From positions 1 to 7,462 of the forward strand of contig WTCN01000188.1 of NCBI GenBank assembly GCA_013138555.1: 7,462 nucleotides of DNA, in the 5' to 3' direction. Below the pieces are notes generated by a model, which was given only the letters and a program-made list of their open reading frames with translations, did no database searches and was not told the DNA's origin. This DNA comes from Methyloprofundus sp. (GTDB taxonomy: Bacteria; Pseudomonadota; Gammaproteobacteria; Methylococcales; Methylomonadaceae). Positions 5,922 to 7,462 of the stretch are shown here, one piece after another (positions within the stretch are counted from its first letter, which is position 1; each line of letters starts with the position of its first letter). Both the position numbers and the translations under genes were made by a program.

Positions 5922-7462
5922 CTATAGGTCTCTCAAAACCTGCATAGGAGACTTCCTAACCACCGAGCGTGTTCCCCAGAAACCTGCCAAGCCAATAAAT
6001 AGCGCAGATACTATCGGGAAGATTAAACACAGTGTCAGGTTAATATTAAAATCCATTTTTAACACCCAGTGATATAAGGAAAAAATCACCAGTTGTGCCA
6101 TGACTACCGCCAATAAGCCTGCTATAAAGCCCAGTGCACTAAATTCTATCCATTGTATTTTTTGTAAAAAACCACGCTTAGCCCCTAAGGTACGCATTAA
6201 AACCCCGGTATAAATCCGGCTATCCAGTGTTGTTTGTACTGCTGCAAATAACACCAGAAATCCGGCTATCAAGGCAAAATATAATAAATAATTAATCGCC
6301 GCAGTAAGCTGGGTCAAAATTTGTTTAATTTGTTGCAATAATATGTCGACATCTAACACGGTTATCGCAGGGTAATGTTTTAGCAACTGATTCAATAAAT
6401 CTTTTTTCCCAGCAGGTAAATAAAAACTGGTGATATAGGTATATGCAAAATGGTCGATACTGCCTGGTGAAAACATCATATAAAAATTTGGCTTCATGGT
6501 GTCCCAATCGACTTTGCGAATACTATCGACCTGTGCTGTGATTTGTTCACTAGCAATGGTAAATGTCAGCATATCACCGATTTTCACCTTAAGGCTTTTT
6601 GCCAGTTTCTGCTCGATTGAAACCAGACCTGGTTTACGCTCTGACTGCCATTGTCCTGTAACAATCTTATTATCCTTAGGCGACATTTTAGCCCAGGTTA
6701 AACTAAGATCCCTATGTATCGCACGTTCACCTTGAGATTCCTTAGTGACTATTTGTTGTACGGGTATTGAGTTAATGGCAACCAGGCGGCCCCTAACTAC
6801 TGGATAGAAACGGCTGATTTTTACCCCTTGCTGTTTTAATTCCTGACCCAATGCATCTTTCTGCTCTGCAAAAACATTCAGGGCAAAATGATTCGGAGCT
6901 TGGTCCGGTAAATGCTTTTGCCAGTCATTGATTAGATCCGAACGCACGGTAAAACTTAATATAATCGCCAGCATGGTAATACTAAAAGCTAAAATCTGTA
7001 CGCTATTGGATTGTTTGTTTTTAGATAGGCCCTGTAAACCAAAACGCCAACTTAGATTCACATGCGCTAATAATAAACGGCTCGCGCTTAATATTAGATA
7101 AACAAGTCCCGCTATAATTAATAAACTAACGACACAGGCTCCGATAATACTCAGCGTCAATTTCAAATCTTTAGTATATTGCGTTATTAACACGAATAGC
7201 AGACTTAATGCCAATCCATAAACCAGCCATGCACTACTGGGTAATGGCACCAGATCACGGCGTAATATACGCAAAGGTGATACCTGTTTTAAGCGCAATA
7301 AAGGTGGCAAAGCAAAACCAAATAACACCACCACACCCATCATCATGCCAAATAAAATTGCGAGTATGCTGGGAGCTGCTATTTTTGCAGGCAATAACTC
7401 ACGCAAGGTATACAATAAAGCTTCCTGAGTTATCCAGCCCAATACACAACCTATGCTACTGG
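5922..7462 (-). CDS. ybbP: YbbP-like ABC transporter permease, FtsX family, C-terminal part (N-terminus beyond the window)
   Basis: The frame is open to the right edge, so the 512 visible residues are only the C-terminal part; the TTG at 7442 is internal, since SSIGCV precedes it in frame. YbbP proteins are about 800 residues. Numbering from the first visible codon, the end of the first FtsX core appears near 31-69 and finishes in FALPPLLRLKQVSPLRILRR. Further helices follow near 77-95, 101-128 and 152-172. A periplasmic domain of about 200 residues includes VDWDTMKPNFYMMFSPG (317-333). The second FtsX core has helices near 386-410, 437-468 and 477-497 and contains MRTLGAKRGF with IEFSALGFIAG. 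The protein ends in KSPMQVLRDL, echoing the end of the first core. YbbP works with an ATPase such as YbbA, probably to move or extract lipidic substrates at the inner membrane; the partner would lie outside the window. The TAG stop at 5922 is followed by hairpins. No frameshift is seen. Confidence 0.87.
   Translation of the reverse strand, partial: SSIGCVLGWITQEALLYTLRELLPAKIAAPSILAILFGMMMGVVVLFGFALPPLLRLKQVSPLRILRRDLVPLPSSAWLVYGLALSLLFVLITQYTKDLKLTLSIIGACVVSLLIIAGLVYLILSASRLLLAHVNLSWRFGLQGLSKNKQSNSVQILAFSITMLAIILSFTVRSDLINDWQKHLPDQAPNHFALNVFAEQKDALGQELKQQGVKISRFYPVVRGRLVAINSIPVQQIVTKESQGERAIHRDLSLTWAKMSPKDNKIVTGQWQSERKPGLVSIEQKLAKSLKVKIGDMLTFTIASEQITAQVDSIRKVDWDTMKPNFYMMFSPGSIDHFAYTYITSFYLPAGKKDLLNQLLKHYPAITVLDVDILLQQIKQILTQLTAAINYLLYFALIAGFLVLFAAVQTTLDSRIYTGVLMRTLGAKRGFLQKIQWIEFSALGFIAGLLAVVMAQLVIFSLYHWVLKMDFNINLTLCLIFPIVSALFIGLAGFWGTRSVVRKSPMQVLRDL

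Noticed and set aside
7440..7442. TTG as the start of the permease gene
   Set aside because: The frame continues upstream to the window edge, and the residues after the TTG lie in the middle of a typical YbbP-family protein.

Overview
The window comes from a moderately AT-rich bacterium, most likely a gammaproteobacterium. This rests on the proC-yggT pair, a YbbP-type ABC permease, a small secreted DUF4124 protein, and short GTCATTCC-type inverted repeats between genes. A methanotroph-like lineage such as Methylococcales is possible, but that is a guess from general resemblance. All six genes lie on the minus strand, so transcription runs from high to low coordinates. Two genes are cut by the window edges: the 3' part of ybbP at the right and the 5' part of the DUF4124 gene at the left.

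Right to left, in transcription order: (1) 5922-7462, the C-terminal part of a YbbP-like FtsX-family permease. (2) 5447-5921, a 475-base gap with no convincing gene. It holds hairpins, a degenerate copy of a REP-like repeat and a probable ybbP terminator. (3) 2307-5407, three genes that look like one glycan-modification unit: a polytopic GT-C (GT39/ArnT-like) glycosyltransferase, a DPM1-like GT2 glycosyltransferase with two C-terminal membrane helices, and a GtrA-family four-helix membrane protein whose start overlaps the GT2 stop. (4) 2048-2306, a 259-base gap with a candidate promoter for the next unit. (5) 648-2047, proC (pyrroline-5-carboxylate reductase) and yggT, joined by a TAATG stop/start overlap. 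(6) 428-647, a gap with an imperfect 39-base inverted repeat. (7) 1-427, the start of a DUF4124 envelope protein with a signal peptide.

The most interesting part is the GT-C / GT2 / GtrA trio. By analogy with gtrABC serotype-conversion systems and the Arn pathway, the GT2 enzyme would load a sugar onto a polyprenyl phosphate on the cytoplasmic side. GtrA would help move the lipid-linked sugar across the inner membrane, and the GT-C enzyme would transfer it to a periplasmic acceptor. Donor and acceptor cannot be read from the sequence. The gene order and the GT2 subfamily differ from the classical phage-type gtr cluster.
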